DNA of 64,000 nt from Chryseobacterium sp. MA9 (GTDB lineage Bacteria > Bacteroidota > Bacteroidia > Flavobacteriales > Weeksellaceae): assembly GCF_024399315.1 (NCBI RefSeq), contig NZ_CP075170.1, positions 806,001 through 870,000 of the forward strand, read 5' to 3'. The notes under the pieces are model-generated. The model saw only the letters and a list, made by a program, of their open reading frames with translations. It had not been told where the DNA came from and searched no databases. A program made the position numbers and the translations under genes. Shown piece by piece: positions 28,149 through 35,584 of the stretch (its first letter is position 1; every line of letters starts with the position of its first letter).

Positions 28149-28280
28149 TTAGTTGCTGGTATTTTGGGCTTCGTTTTCCCTGTCTCTTCGTTTATTCATT
28201 TTTTCTTCCCGTTTCTCTTTTGCGGATTTCGCGGGTGGAGTTTTATCTGACTTCTTTTTTCCGTCTTTTTCTTTTGACAT
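28149..28280 (-). CDS. 43-aa highly charged protein at the head of the GH130 operon
   Basis: A short reading frame: MSKEKDGKKKSDKTPPAKSA and then a Lys/Arg/Glu-rich stretch ending in TSN. The stop codon abuts the GH130 ATG with no gap, which supports translation as a coupled gene. It is predicted to be disordered and basic. No family recognised; position opposite the AraC regulator suggests it is the first gene of the regulated operon. Confidence 0.6.
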   Translation of the reverse strand: MSKEKDGKKKSDKTPPAKSAKEKREEKMNKRRDRENEAQNTSN

Positions 28281-28444
28281 TGTGAAATATTTTTTGTTAA
28301 CTGTAAATTTCAATCATTAAAAAAGGAAAGCTTTGTAATTGTCTTTCAATTTGTTGTATAAATCATAGATATTTCCGATTTAATAGATTAACTTTGAGTA
28401 AATATCTGTTAATGAAATAATTGGCAGTGTAAATAGTAAGGGGG

Positions 28445-29005
28445 ATGAAGTTGTATATAAAATATATGGTAAGTTTACGTTGCAAAATGGTTGTCCATCA
28501 GGAACTGGAAAGGCTGGGCATTAAAAATGCTATTGTAGATTTGGGAACTGTAGAGTTACTGGATGATATCAGCGCTGAATTAAGACAAATTCTGAAAGAA
28601 AACTTGCTTAAAACAGGACTTGAGATATTAGATGACAAAAAAAGTATCCTGATAGAGAAAATAAAAAATGTAGTCATAGAAATGATTCATTATTCAGATG
28701 AACTTCCAAAAGAAAATTTCTCAGACTATGTAAGTGAAAAATTAGGATATGATTATACCTACCTTGCAAATACCTTTTCTGAAGTGAAAGGAATGACGCT
28801 CCAGCATTTTATCATTATCAATAAAGTAGAAAAGGTAAAAGAATTACTGCTGTATGATGAACTCAACCTTACAGAGATCTCATATAAACTCAATTACAGT
28901 AGTGTGGCTCATCTCTCTAATCAGTTTAAAAAAATCACCGGACTTTCCCCTTCATTTTATAAGCAGTTGAAGCAGAAGCGTTTGGGGAATCTGGAAGACT
29001 TGTGA
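28445..29005 (+). CDS. AraC-type regulator with short N-terminal domain
   Basis: A 186-residue protein. MKLYIKYMVSLRCKMVV starts a small N-terminal domain (about 85 residues, mixed alpha/beta, no cupin). The C-terminal 100 residues hold the AraC double helix-turn-helix: NFSDYVSEKLGYDYTYLANT and NLTEISYKLNYSSVAHLSNQ, then FKKITGLSPSFYKQL. Divergent from the 43-aa/GH130/GT4 operon across 164 nt, so it is a likely regulator of it. The upstream domain type recurs in Bacteroidetes stress regulators (recalled, not checked). Confidence 0.85.
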   Translation: MKLYIKYMVSLRCKMVVHQELERLGIKNAIVDLGTVELLDDISAELRQILKENLLKTGLEILDDKKSILIEKIKNVVIEMIHYSDELPKENFSDYVSEKLGYDYTYLANTFSEVKGMTLQHFIIINKVEKVKELLLYDELNLTEISYKLNYSSVAHLSNQFKKITGLSPSFYKQLKQKRLGNLEDL

Positions 29006-29097
29006 AGTGATGATAATTGTTTTTCTTTAAAGGAATTAAATAAACTATATTGATTTTTCTATTAATGAACATCTAAGTTTGACCCCGTTATTTGTTT

Positions 29098-29218
29098 AAA
29101 TATTCCTATACTATGAAAAATGGCCATCCCAATGTGAAGCAGATAGCTAATTTTGAAGCTTCTACTAACAACAGTTTTGGAGTATTGAAAACAATTAAGG
29201 ATTATCTGTATAACTGAT
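29098..29218 (+). pseudogene. Remnant of the 3' end of a Cof-type HAD phosphatase gene
   Basis: Forty codons reading K-YSYTMKNGHPNVKQIANFE and continuing to KTIKDYLYN plus stop. They match the last residues of the HAD protein encoded at 8826-9626 (KYSYAMKNAHPNVKQVANFE to KTIKDYLHLN) with few substitutions. Homology stops abruptly upstream of the lysine at 29098, and no start or HAD motif precedes it. The rest of 29006-29370 contains nothing else I can call except a promoter box before the Arr gene. Confidence 0.8.
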
Positions 29219-29341
29219 ATTTCTGAAATAATAAAAGGTGAATCTTCTAAGGCTCATCTTCATTATATGTACTGTTTAAGATCTGTAATAAGCTTTTATA
29301 TAGAATTGGATAAACTAGCCCTTTATTTTGCCATATTTACC

Positions 29342-29349
29342 TACATTTG
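29342..29349 (+). promoter_or_regulatory. Probable -7 element (TACATTTG) of the Arr gene
   Basis: A perfect TAnnTTTG box 21 nt before the ATG at 29371. A TTTG lies upstream but at too short a spacing, so only the -7 half is supported. Confidence 0.4.
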
Positions 29350-29370
29350 GGAACAAGTAAAAAATAAAGC

Positions 29371-30114
29371 ATGGAATTTTCGCCTTTTAATAATGTTATC
29401 AAACTTTGCCTTCAGGGGATGAGCATGGAAGATAAAGACAGGCCTGAAGAAGCAAGAAAGCTGTTTTTACAGGCCTGGGAAGCAGCAGCAGATGATCATG
29501 AGAAATTTCTGGCTGCTCATTATGTATCACGTCATCAAAAAATACCTGCTGATCGTTTGAAGTGGCTTGAAACCTCTTTAGAATTTGCTTTAAAAATAAA
29601 TGATGATACGGTTAAAAGTGCATTGCCTTCTCTTTATTTGAATATTTCCAGATGCTATGAGAATTTAGGAGATATGGAAAGGTCAAAAAAGAATGCTGAA
29701 CTGGCATTGTTATTAAAAAATCATCCTTCTGATAAAGGACCATTTTACCATGGTACAAAAGCAGATTTGCAGATTGGAGATCTATTGACGGCGGGCGGAA
29801 TCTCAAATTATAAGTCAGAATTAAAAATGAATCATATCTATTTTACAGCTTTGATTAACGGAGCAGGGCTTGCTGCTGCTTTAGCAAAAGGCGATGGAGT
29901 AGAGCGTGTATATATTGTAGAACCAATAGGCATCTATGAAAATGATCCCAATGTAACAGATAAGAAATTCCCGGGAAATCCCACCCGTTCTTATCGTTCC
30001 GAAATGCCTTTAAAAATTATTGGAGAGGTTAAAGAATGGACAAAACCTAACCCTGAAGATCTTCAAAGGTTTCGTGAAAAATTAGATGACAGCAAAGGAG
30101 AGATCATCAATTAG
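29371..30114 (+). CDS. Rifampin ADP-ribosyltransferase (Arr) with N-terminal TPR-like extension
   Basis: 247 residues. Residues about 125-247 are an Arr domain: FYHGTKADLQIGDLL, IYFTAL, VYIVEPIG and NDPNVTDKKFPGNPTRSYRS. The catalytic-type triad His127, Tyr157, Asp192 has spacings of 30 and 35 residues, the same as His19/Tyr49/Asp84 in the Arr enzymes I know. The first about 120 residues are a helical TPR-like domain (PEEARKLFLQAWEAA, LYLNISRCYENLGDMERSKK) absent from classical Arr of about 140 residues. Arr modifies and inactivates rifamycins with NAD+. The role of the extension is unknown. Confidence 0.88.
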   Translation: MEFSPFNNVIKLCLQGMSMEDKDRPEEARKLFLQAWEAAADDHEKFLAAHYVSRHQKIPADRLKWLETSLEFALKINDDTVKSALPSLYLNISRCYENLGDMERSKKNAELALLLKNHPSDKGPFYHGTKADLQIGDLLTAGGISNYKSELKMNHIYFTALINGAGLAAALAKGDGVERVYIVEPIGIYENDPNVTDKKFPGNPTRSYRSEMPLKIIGEVKEWTKPNPEDLQRFREKLDDSKGEIIN

Positions 30115-30281
30115 ACTTATTATTTGTCTCTCATCTTCCTGTAATCTTATCACCTCTGTATTAATAGCATAGATATAAAATATTAGGAGCAATGAAAATC
30201 GCTGATTATGATTGTACGCATAAAAGGCTGAATGAATATATCATACATTTGGGATAAGTTTTTCATTTATCCAATAGTTTT

Positions 30282-30306
30282 AGCCTCCAGATGGGGGCTT
30301 TTCTGT
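30282..30306 (+). terminator. Short terminator-like hairpin
   Basis: AGCCTCC pairs with GGGGGCT (one G-U) over a 4-nt loop, followed by TTTTCT. It could end transcripts from the Arr gene, 168 nt upstream. Confidence 0.6.
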
Positions 30307-30323
30307 TGGGTAGCTTGGGCAAA

Positions 30324-30788
30324 TCAATTGATTTGATGACAGATTGCTTGATATTGCTCTGTAAACATTTCAGGTGCGGCCTTCATTTCCAACAATGATA
30401 AGATTCTATTGAACTGTCTTTTTAAATAAAAACCTCTATGGAGGTCCAGTGATTTTTTGCCATAGTATACAATACAGATTGGAGTCTGATATTTCCCGAC
30501 TAATTTCATATCTATTCCCGTAATATCAGTCCAGAGAAATTGATGCTGTCTCAGACCTCCTGTAAAGCGGATATCCTTATTTGAAATGATAAGTCTTAGC
30601 CTGGTATACATCAGCATACTGATACTGATCAGCAAAAGTAATGGTACTAAAAAAATAATCTCCGGTGGAAGGTCTTTCTGCATGAGAAGACCAAATGAGG
30701 TCAAAACTAAGAGAAGTCCGAAAAAATAACAGATTATTTTTAGCCATTGTGGTGAGGAAAAAGTTTCTTCAGTAAGTATCTGTTTCAT
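30324..30788 (-). CDS. Small membrane protein with PH-like C-terminal domain
   Basis: 154 residues. Two transmembrane segments (IICYFFGLLLVLTSFGLLM and IIFLVPLLLLISISMLMY) sit within the first 65 residues, followed by a soluble domain with beta-strand pattern (LRLIISNKDIRFTGG, FLWTDITGIDMKLVGK) like bacterial PH-domain membrane proteins. Function unknown; single gene. Confidence 0.6.
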   Translation of the reverse strand: MKQILTEETFSSPQWLKIICYFFGLLLVLTSFGLLMQKDLPPEIIFLVPLLLLISISMLMYTRLRLIISNKDIRFTGGLRQHQFLWTDITGIDMKLVGKYQTPICIVYYGKKSLDLHRGFYLKRQFNRILSLLEMKAAPEMFTEQYQAICHQIN

Positions 30789-30902
30789 ATGATAATAGTA
30801 CGATTTTTAAATGATGTATTTATATTTTTGTTCAAACAAAGAATAGGATTGGTTATATACAGCCTAAAATAAGAGCTAAGTCGAAAGGTTTGAGTTCTAG
30901 AT

Positions 30903-30933
30903 AAAAAAACAGCCACAAATAAATTGTAGCTGT
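30903..30933 (-). terminator. Terminator of the VGINTSTP protein gene
   Basis: ACAGCCACAA (30909-30918) and TTGTAGCTGT (30924-30933) form a 10-bp stem with one G-U pair when read leftward, followed by seven U residues (complement of 30903-30909). Confidence 0.85.
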
Positions 30934-30959
30934 CTCTTTTTGAAATCAAATATCGAGTA

Positions 30960-31643
30960 TCATAAAGATCTGGAACGGGCGATGTTGATAAGATACACAA
31001 GATGTGCAAACATGTTCCGTTTTACAGACTCTACTTTTATATCTCCGGTGGTCTGATTGATCGTTGTTACAAGATCAGTATTACATTGACCATTGAAGTT
31101 ACCACTTCCTAAATAGTTTACAGTATTAGCAGTAGGATAGGAGATTCTCGGATAATCCGGTGCTGTCTGGTTGGCAACAGCAGCTGTTCCGCTGAATCCT
31201 TTATTGTCAACATATCGGGCTGTCCAGGTTCCTAAAAACTGTCCGTTACCTGTATTGATGCCCTGTCCCACAATAATTTGGGTATCTACAGGATTGGTAA
31301 ATCCGGCACAGGAAGTGTAATGATTTAAAGAAACCGTGCAGGAAGAAGCGTTATCAGTAGGTTGAAAGCATTTTCCTTCGTAGACAGTGAATCTTTGTTC
31401 AGTAGAAGAAGTAGAAGTGTTCAATAAAGCTTTCGGAGCGAAAATCTCTTCAGGAGATATAAGGATTAAAACTCCTTGTGCATCCGCCGCAACAATTTTT
31501 TTTTCAGCATTTGAAAGTCCTCTTACTCTTACCAGGCCATTGACATCCAATGTTTGGGTTGGTGTAGATGTATTAATCCCAACCTGTGCTAATGAACTCC
31601 CACAAATAGCAAGTGCTGCCAAAAAGAATGTTTTTGTTTTCAT
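30960..31643 (-). CDS. Secreted protein with VGINTSTP-type N-terminus
   Basis: 227 residues from the ATG at 31643, which gives a clean signal peptide (MKTKTFFLAALAICGSSLA); an upstream ATG would add 23 non-signal residues. The mature start QVGINTSTPTQTLDVNGLV shares the motif of the 16260 protein. Four cysteines (KCFQ, SSCTV, SCAGF, GQCNT) may form disulfides. The C-terminus (NMFAHLVYLINIARSRSL) has no sorting motif. Function unknown. Confidence 0.7.
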   Translation of the reverse strand: MKTKTFFLAALAICGSSLAQVGINTSTPTQTLDVNGLVRVRGLSNAEKKIVAADAQGVLILISPEEIFAPKALLNTSTSSTEQRFTVYEGKCFQPTDNASSCTVSLNHYTSCAGFTNPVDTQIIVGQGINTGNGQFLGTWTARYVDNKGFSGTAAVANQTAPDYPRISYPTANTVNYLGSGNFNGQCNTDLVTTINQTTGDIKVESVKRNMFAHLVYLINIARSRSL

Positions 31644-32029
31644 GTTATTTTTTGAAAAGGTTAAATTTTTCACTAAGGTAAGAAATATCTTTAAAAGAGG
31701 CAGAGAAATCATCTGAAATCTAGTATAAACTAATTATAAATGAATGCTGAATAGATTGATATCAAATTTCAGGGATCATTTTTTAAATAACTCAAAATTT
31801 ATACACCTTGTATTTGTTTGAAAAATATTTGTATTTTAGCCGAAATATGTTGTTTTTTAATAAACATATTGGGTGCTAATTAAAATTCAGATAATTTGAA
31901 TGAAAAAATTAGTAGATTTGCACGGAACAAAAAAATAATAAATATTAAGCACTATTCTCTGTGACGGAATTTTTAGGAGGGAAGTACATCGAGAATAACA
32001 GGATTTTAGGTTATAAAACTACTGAAACT
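31644..32029. other. Divergent intergenic region with a promoter box
   Basis: 386 nt between divergent genes. TAGATTTG at 31913-31920 fits the TAnnTTTG -7 consensus for the rightward lipoprotein gene, giving a leader of about 100 nt. No gene or RNA is recognised in the rest. Confidence 0.4.
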
Positions 32030-32398
32030 ATGAAGAAACTTTTTTTACTTTTATTAACGGCGTTTTTATTTATCGGCTGCAGCTCTGATGATGATACTAT
32101 CTATGACTATGTAGGAACATGGTCAGGTTCTTATGATGGAAATGATAAAGGAGTTTGGAACTTCGTGGTAGATGAGAGTGGTAAAGTGGTAGGAACAATG
32201 CATTCCGATGTTAATAATGAAAACTATAGTATTACCGGGAATTTAAGTGAGACAGGAGATCTTAATGCAAGAGTAGGACTTCCTTCACAGGGAGATTTTA
32301 AGGGAACGCTAACGACAGAAAAAAAAGGAAACGGAAACTGGTCCAACTCAATTCCTACACCTGCCAAGTCAGGGACCTGGAAAGGAGAGAAGAAATAA
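32030..32398 (+). CDS. Small lipoprotein of unknown function
   Basis: 122 residues from the ATG at 32030: signal peptide KKLFLLLLTAFLFIGCSSDDD with lipobox IGCS and acidic residues after the cysteine, the Bacteroidetes export signal that can send lipoproteins to the surface. The mature part is a small beta-barrel-like sequence (VGTWSGSYDG, GVWNFVVDESGKVVGTM, GTWKGEKK). Earlier in-frame starts add 23 residues before the signal and are rejected. Confidence 0.75.
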   Translation: MKKLFLLLLTAFLFIGCSSDDDTIYDYVGTWSGSYDGNDKGVWNFVVDESGKVVGTMHSDVNNENYSITGNLSETGDLNARVGLPSQGDFKGTLTTEKKGNGNWSNSIPTPAKSGTWKGEKK

Positions 32399-32404
32399 AA
32401 AATA

Positions 32405-32437
32405 AAAAAGTCTGCAGAATCTACTGCAGACTTTTTT
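32405..32437. terminator. Bidirectional terminator
   Basis: AAAAAGTCTGCAG pairs with CTGCAGACTTTTT over a 6-nt loop, giving T tracts on both strands. It serves the converging genes at 32398 and 32440. Confidence 0.9.
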
Positions 32438-32439
32438 AT

Positions 32440-33078
32440 TTAAACAAATCCCATGTGGGTAATCTCATCGTGATCATTCTTAAGGACTATAAAATAAAGA
32501 AGAAGATCGTTTTCTGAAAAATATTTTTTAAAAGACTTATCTTGTTGGTGATTCCAGCTGATTATTTCTTCATTATTTTCTATGCTATAATTTTTAGAAT
32601 CTAATTTTAAAGTTAAAATCACTGCATGATCTGATGTACAGTGATCATTTTTATACAGAATTTGACCCTCAATTCTCACACAATCCAAAACATTATTGAC
32701 TGTACCTAGTTGAAATTCTCTCAACAGTTTTTTCCCTTCTTCAGTCTTTAAACCATTTTCAACCGTTCGCTTTCCCCTTCCGGAAACCATATCCAAATCT
32801 TTGATCGTTGTCATAACCTTTGCAAACTTCTGGTAGAGGAGTGGATCGCCTGCTTCTTTAATATACACTTCCAGACTTTTCCGGATTATCTTCCCAATTT
32901 TGGAACAGTGCCCGAATTCCGAGCTGTTCTGCCGGACTTTCTCATACGACGGACTTTTTTTAAAAGCAGCTTTATTGAACCCGCTTTTCTTCCGAACTAC
33001 ATTTTTACCGTTCAGATTATAAAATACAAGGTCACCTACAGCACCCGTGATTGTAATGAGACTTTCATATGTTGCCAT
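32440..33078 (-). CDS. Cytoplasmic protein of unknown function
   Basis: 212 residues from the ATG at 33078 (MATYESLITITGAVGDLVFY); an earlier start adds 19 hydrophobic residues unlike a normal signal. NLNGKNVVRKKSGFNKAAFK and FAKVMTTIKDLDMVSGRGKR look like basic, conserved blocks, possibly nucleic-acid or phage-structure related, but I recognise no family. The C-terminal half is beta-rich and acidic. Single gene. Confidence 0.55.
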   Translation of the reverse strand: MATYESLITITGAVGDLVFYNLNGKNVVRKKSGFNKAAFKKSPSYEKVRQNSSEFGHCSKIGKIIRKSLEVYIKEAGDPLLYQKFAKVMTTIKDLDMVSGRGKRTVENGLKTEEGKKLLREFQLGTVNNVLDCVRIEGQILYKNDHCTSDHAVILTLKLDSKNYSIENNEEIISWNHQQDKSFKKYFSENDLLLYFIVLKNDHDEITHMGFV

Positions 33079-33259
33079 ATCTTCAAAATAGAGATCAAAT
33101 ATACCAATAAATACTTGAAAACAAAATTTTAACATATATTTATAATATAGTTGTAGTATAGTTATATTATAATTAAAATATAAACTGTATATTTGTAATG
33201 TATTTTGTTAATTAATTATAAATCAGAAGAGTATGGGAACGGAATTATTTCAACAAAAA

Positions 33260-33802
33260 ATGAAAATAAAGCAGATAGTTGTTGTACTGGCAGCGTCTGT
33301 TTTTGTAGTTTCCTGTGGATCCTCCAAAAGTGCCACAAATAAAAAATCAAATACGAAAACAGTTGCCAAATCTGAGAACCTCAGAAAACTGGATTCAAAA
33401 TTTGATGGTAACGTATCAAGATCTATCAGTGATATTCTGAAAGATGCCGAAAAATACATTGGAACTCCTTATAAATTCGGAGGAAATACACCATCAGGAT
33501 TTGACTGTTCCGGATTCACTGTAAAAGTGTTTGAAGAAAATGATTTCAATCTTCCAAGAAGATCTTCTGATCAGGCTGAAGCAGGAAAAAATATCGATAT
33601 TAAAGACGTAAAACCCGGTGATCTTTTGTTTTTTGCAACAGCAGGCGGAAGCAGGGTGTCTCATGTAGGGATTGTTCATGATATTGGTCCTGACGGAGAA
33701 GTGAAGTTCATCCATGCCTCTACCTCAAAAGGAGTAATGATTTCATCCCTGAACGAAAAGTACTGGAACAAGGCATATCTTCATGCCCAAAGAGTTCTGT
33801 GA
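33260..33802 (+). CDS. NlpC/P60 peptidoglycan endopeptidase, lipoprotein
   Basis: 180 residues from the ATG at 33260, giving signal KQIVVVLAASVFVVSCGSS with lipobox; the ATG 27 nt upstream is rejected. The NlpC/P60 domain (about 65-180) has catalytic Cys83 in FDCSGFTVKVF, His135 in SHVGIVHD and a third polar residue His152 in FIHASTSKG. It cleaves peptide stems of peptidoglycan outside the inner membrane. A TATATTTG box at 33188-33195 is a candidate -7 element. Confidence 0.92.
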   Translation: MKIKQIVVVLAASVFVVSCGSSKSATNKKSNTKTVAKSENLRKLDSKFDGNVSRSISDILKDAEKYIGTPYKFGGNTPSGFDCSGFTVKVFEENDFNLPRRSSDQAEAGKNIDIKDVKPGDLLFFATAGGSRVSHVGIVHDIGPDGEVKFIHASTSKGVMISSLNEKYWNKAYLHAQRVL

Positions 33803-33835
33803 AAATCTCATCAATAATTAAAAAAATCAATAGAA

Positions 33836-33891
33836 ATGGGCTTTAGCCTATTTAATGAAAGATCAAACTGTCGGTTGGCTCTAGCCAAAAC
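33836..33891. repeat. Pair of short palindromes of the GGCTNTAGCC type
   Basis: GGGCTTTAGCC (33838-33848) and TTGGCTCTAGCCAA (33875-33888, perfect apart from the centre) lie 27 nt apart in an intergenic region. They look like a dispersed intergenic repeat, but only this copy is seen in the window. Confidence 0.4.
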
Positions 33892-34052
33892 TTATATATA
33901 ATCATACTCTTTAGCCATTCCGTTAAAAATTCATATAATTTTCACCACTACTCCGGAAGATAGAAATTCGTTTTAAATTATAATCTTTCTGCCATTAATT
34001 GCAATAGCATTGCACCGCAAAACTCAGCAAATTTGCCAAAAACTATTATCAT

Positions 34053-34659
34053 ATGGCAAATTTCATCAGATTCTTTATTCCTGTATATTTCATACTTTTC
34101 TTTGTTGTTTCCTTTGTTGGAATTAGTTACAAAGTAGCCAAACAGATTGGTAAAAGCCCTAATGTTCTGCCCGGGGATGATTCTGCATATGGGCTGGTAG
34201 GATTGTATTTTAAGATTATTCTGTTTGCATTGTTATGTAATACTTCTTTCATTTTTTTATGGCGATATTTCATCTGTTTTTAAAATTACTTTCCTGGAGT
34301 ATACTGTCTTTCAATATTTCGGATTTATTTTAATGATCCTGGCTTTAATTTGGGTTATCACAGCTCAGTTTCAAATGAAAAACTCCTGGCGGATCGGGAT
34401 CGATAATACAACAAAAACAGAATTGATAACTCACGGATTATTCAGGTTTTCAAGAAATCCTATATTTCTTGGAATGACAATGAGTCTTTTTGGTTTTTTT
34501 CTTGTTATCCCAACTGTAACTGTTTTTGTTTTTCTTTTGGTTGGAAATATTTTAATGCAGATTCAGATAAGGCTTGAAGAGGAGTATTTGGTAAAAGCAC
34601 ACGGACAAATTTACCTGACTTATAAAAAGAGGGTGAATCGCATGCTGAGCCTTTATTAA
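34053..34659 (+). pseudogene. Isoprenylcysteine carboxyl methyltransferase-like membrane protein, frameshifted
   Basis: Two frames together make one polytopic protein. The first (34053-34283) begins MANFIRFFIPVYFILFFVV; the second carries the methyltransferase segment TELITHGLFRFSRNPIFLGM and ends EEEYLVKAHGQIYLTYKKRV, both typical of the ICMT/PEMT family. Removing one T from the T7 run at 34252-34258 joins them as SFIFYGDISSVF. This is either a true frameshift or a homopolymer sequencing error. If intact, it would be about 200 residues. Confidence 0.75.
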
Positions 34660-34697
34660 AAGCATAACGTTAAAAACCGTTTTGCTGAACTTTTTTG

Positions 34698-34705
34698 TAT
34701 CTTTG
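34698..34705 (+). promoter_or_regulatory. Probable -7 element (TATCTTTG) of dapD
   Basis: A perfect TAnnTTTG box 37 nt before the dapD ATG. Upstream TTTG (34681-34684) is at a shorter spacing than usual. Confidence 0.5.
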
Positions 34706-34742
34706 GCCGGTATAATTTTTCAAACTAATTTAAATAAGAAAC

Positions 34743-35555
34743 ATGTCGTTACAACAAACTATTGAAAACATTTGGGATAATAGAGAATTATTGCAGAATG
34801 AAGACAGCCAAAAGGCGATCAGAGAGGTTATTTCTTTAGTTGATAAAGGTGAACTTCGTACTGCAGAGCCTACAGAAAACGGATGGCAGGTAAATGAATG
34901 GGTGAAAAAAGCTGTAGTAATGTATTTTCCGATCCAGAAAATGGAAACTATTGAAGTAGGTCTGTTTGAATTTCATGATAAAATGCCTTTAAAGAGAAAC
35001 TATGCTGAAAAAGGGGTGAGAGTTGTACCACATGCAGTGGCGAGAGAAGGAGCTTACATTGCTCCGGGTGTTATTTTAATGCCATCTTATGTAAACATTG
35101 GTGCTTACGTAGATTCAGGAACAATGGTAGATACATGGGCGACTGTAGGAAGCTGCGCACAGATCGGTAAAAACGTTCACCTGAGTGGTGGTGTAGGTAT
35201 CGGTGGGGTATTGGAGCCGTTACAGGCTGCTCCGGTAATCATTGAAGATGACTGCTTTATCGGTTCAAGATGTATCGTTGTAGAAGGAGTTCACGTAGAA
35301 AAAGAAGCAGTATTGGGTGCAAATGTAGTATTGACAGCTTCTACAAAAATTATCGACGTTACAGGAGATACACCTATCGAAATCAAAGGAAGAGTTCCTG
35401 CACGTTCTGTTGTAATCCCTGGAAGCTATACAAAACAATATCCAGCTGGAGAATATCAGGTACCATGTGCATTGATCATTGGTCAGAGAAAGGAATCTAC
35501 AGATAAGAAAACATCTCTGAATGATGCATTGAGAGAGAATAATGTAGCTGTTTAA
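34743..35555 (+). CDS. dapD: 2,3,4,5-tetrahydropyridine-2,6-dicarboxylate N-succinyltransferase
   Basis: Succinyl-CoA-dependent acyltransferase of lysine/diaminopimelate synthesis, supplying peptidoglycan cross-links. 270 residues, the normal length. The left-handed beta-helix is visible as hexapeptide repeats from about residue 100 to 220 (IAPGVILMPSYVNIGAYVD, GSCAQIGKNVHLSGGVGIGG). GSRCIVVEGV and SVVIPGSYTK are family hallmarks. Followed by the envelope glycosylation operon at 29 nt. Confidence 0.95.
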   Translation: MSLQQTIENIWDNRELLQNEDSQKAIREVISLVDKGELRTAEPTENGWQVNEWVKKAVVMYFPIQKMETIEVGLFEFHDKMPLKRNYAEKGVRVVPHAVAREGAYIAPGVILMPSYVNIGAYVDSGTMVDTWATVGSCAQIGKNVHLSGGVGIGGVLEPLQAAPVIIEDDCFIGSRCIVVEGVHVEKEAVLGANVVLTASTKIIDVTGDTPIEIKGRVPARSVVIPGSYTKQYPAGEYQVPCALIIGQRKESTDKKTSLNDALRENNVAV

Positions 35556-35584
35556 GATTAATATTGTAAGCTAATACCACAATC

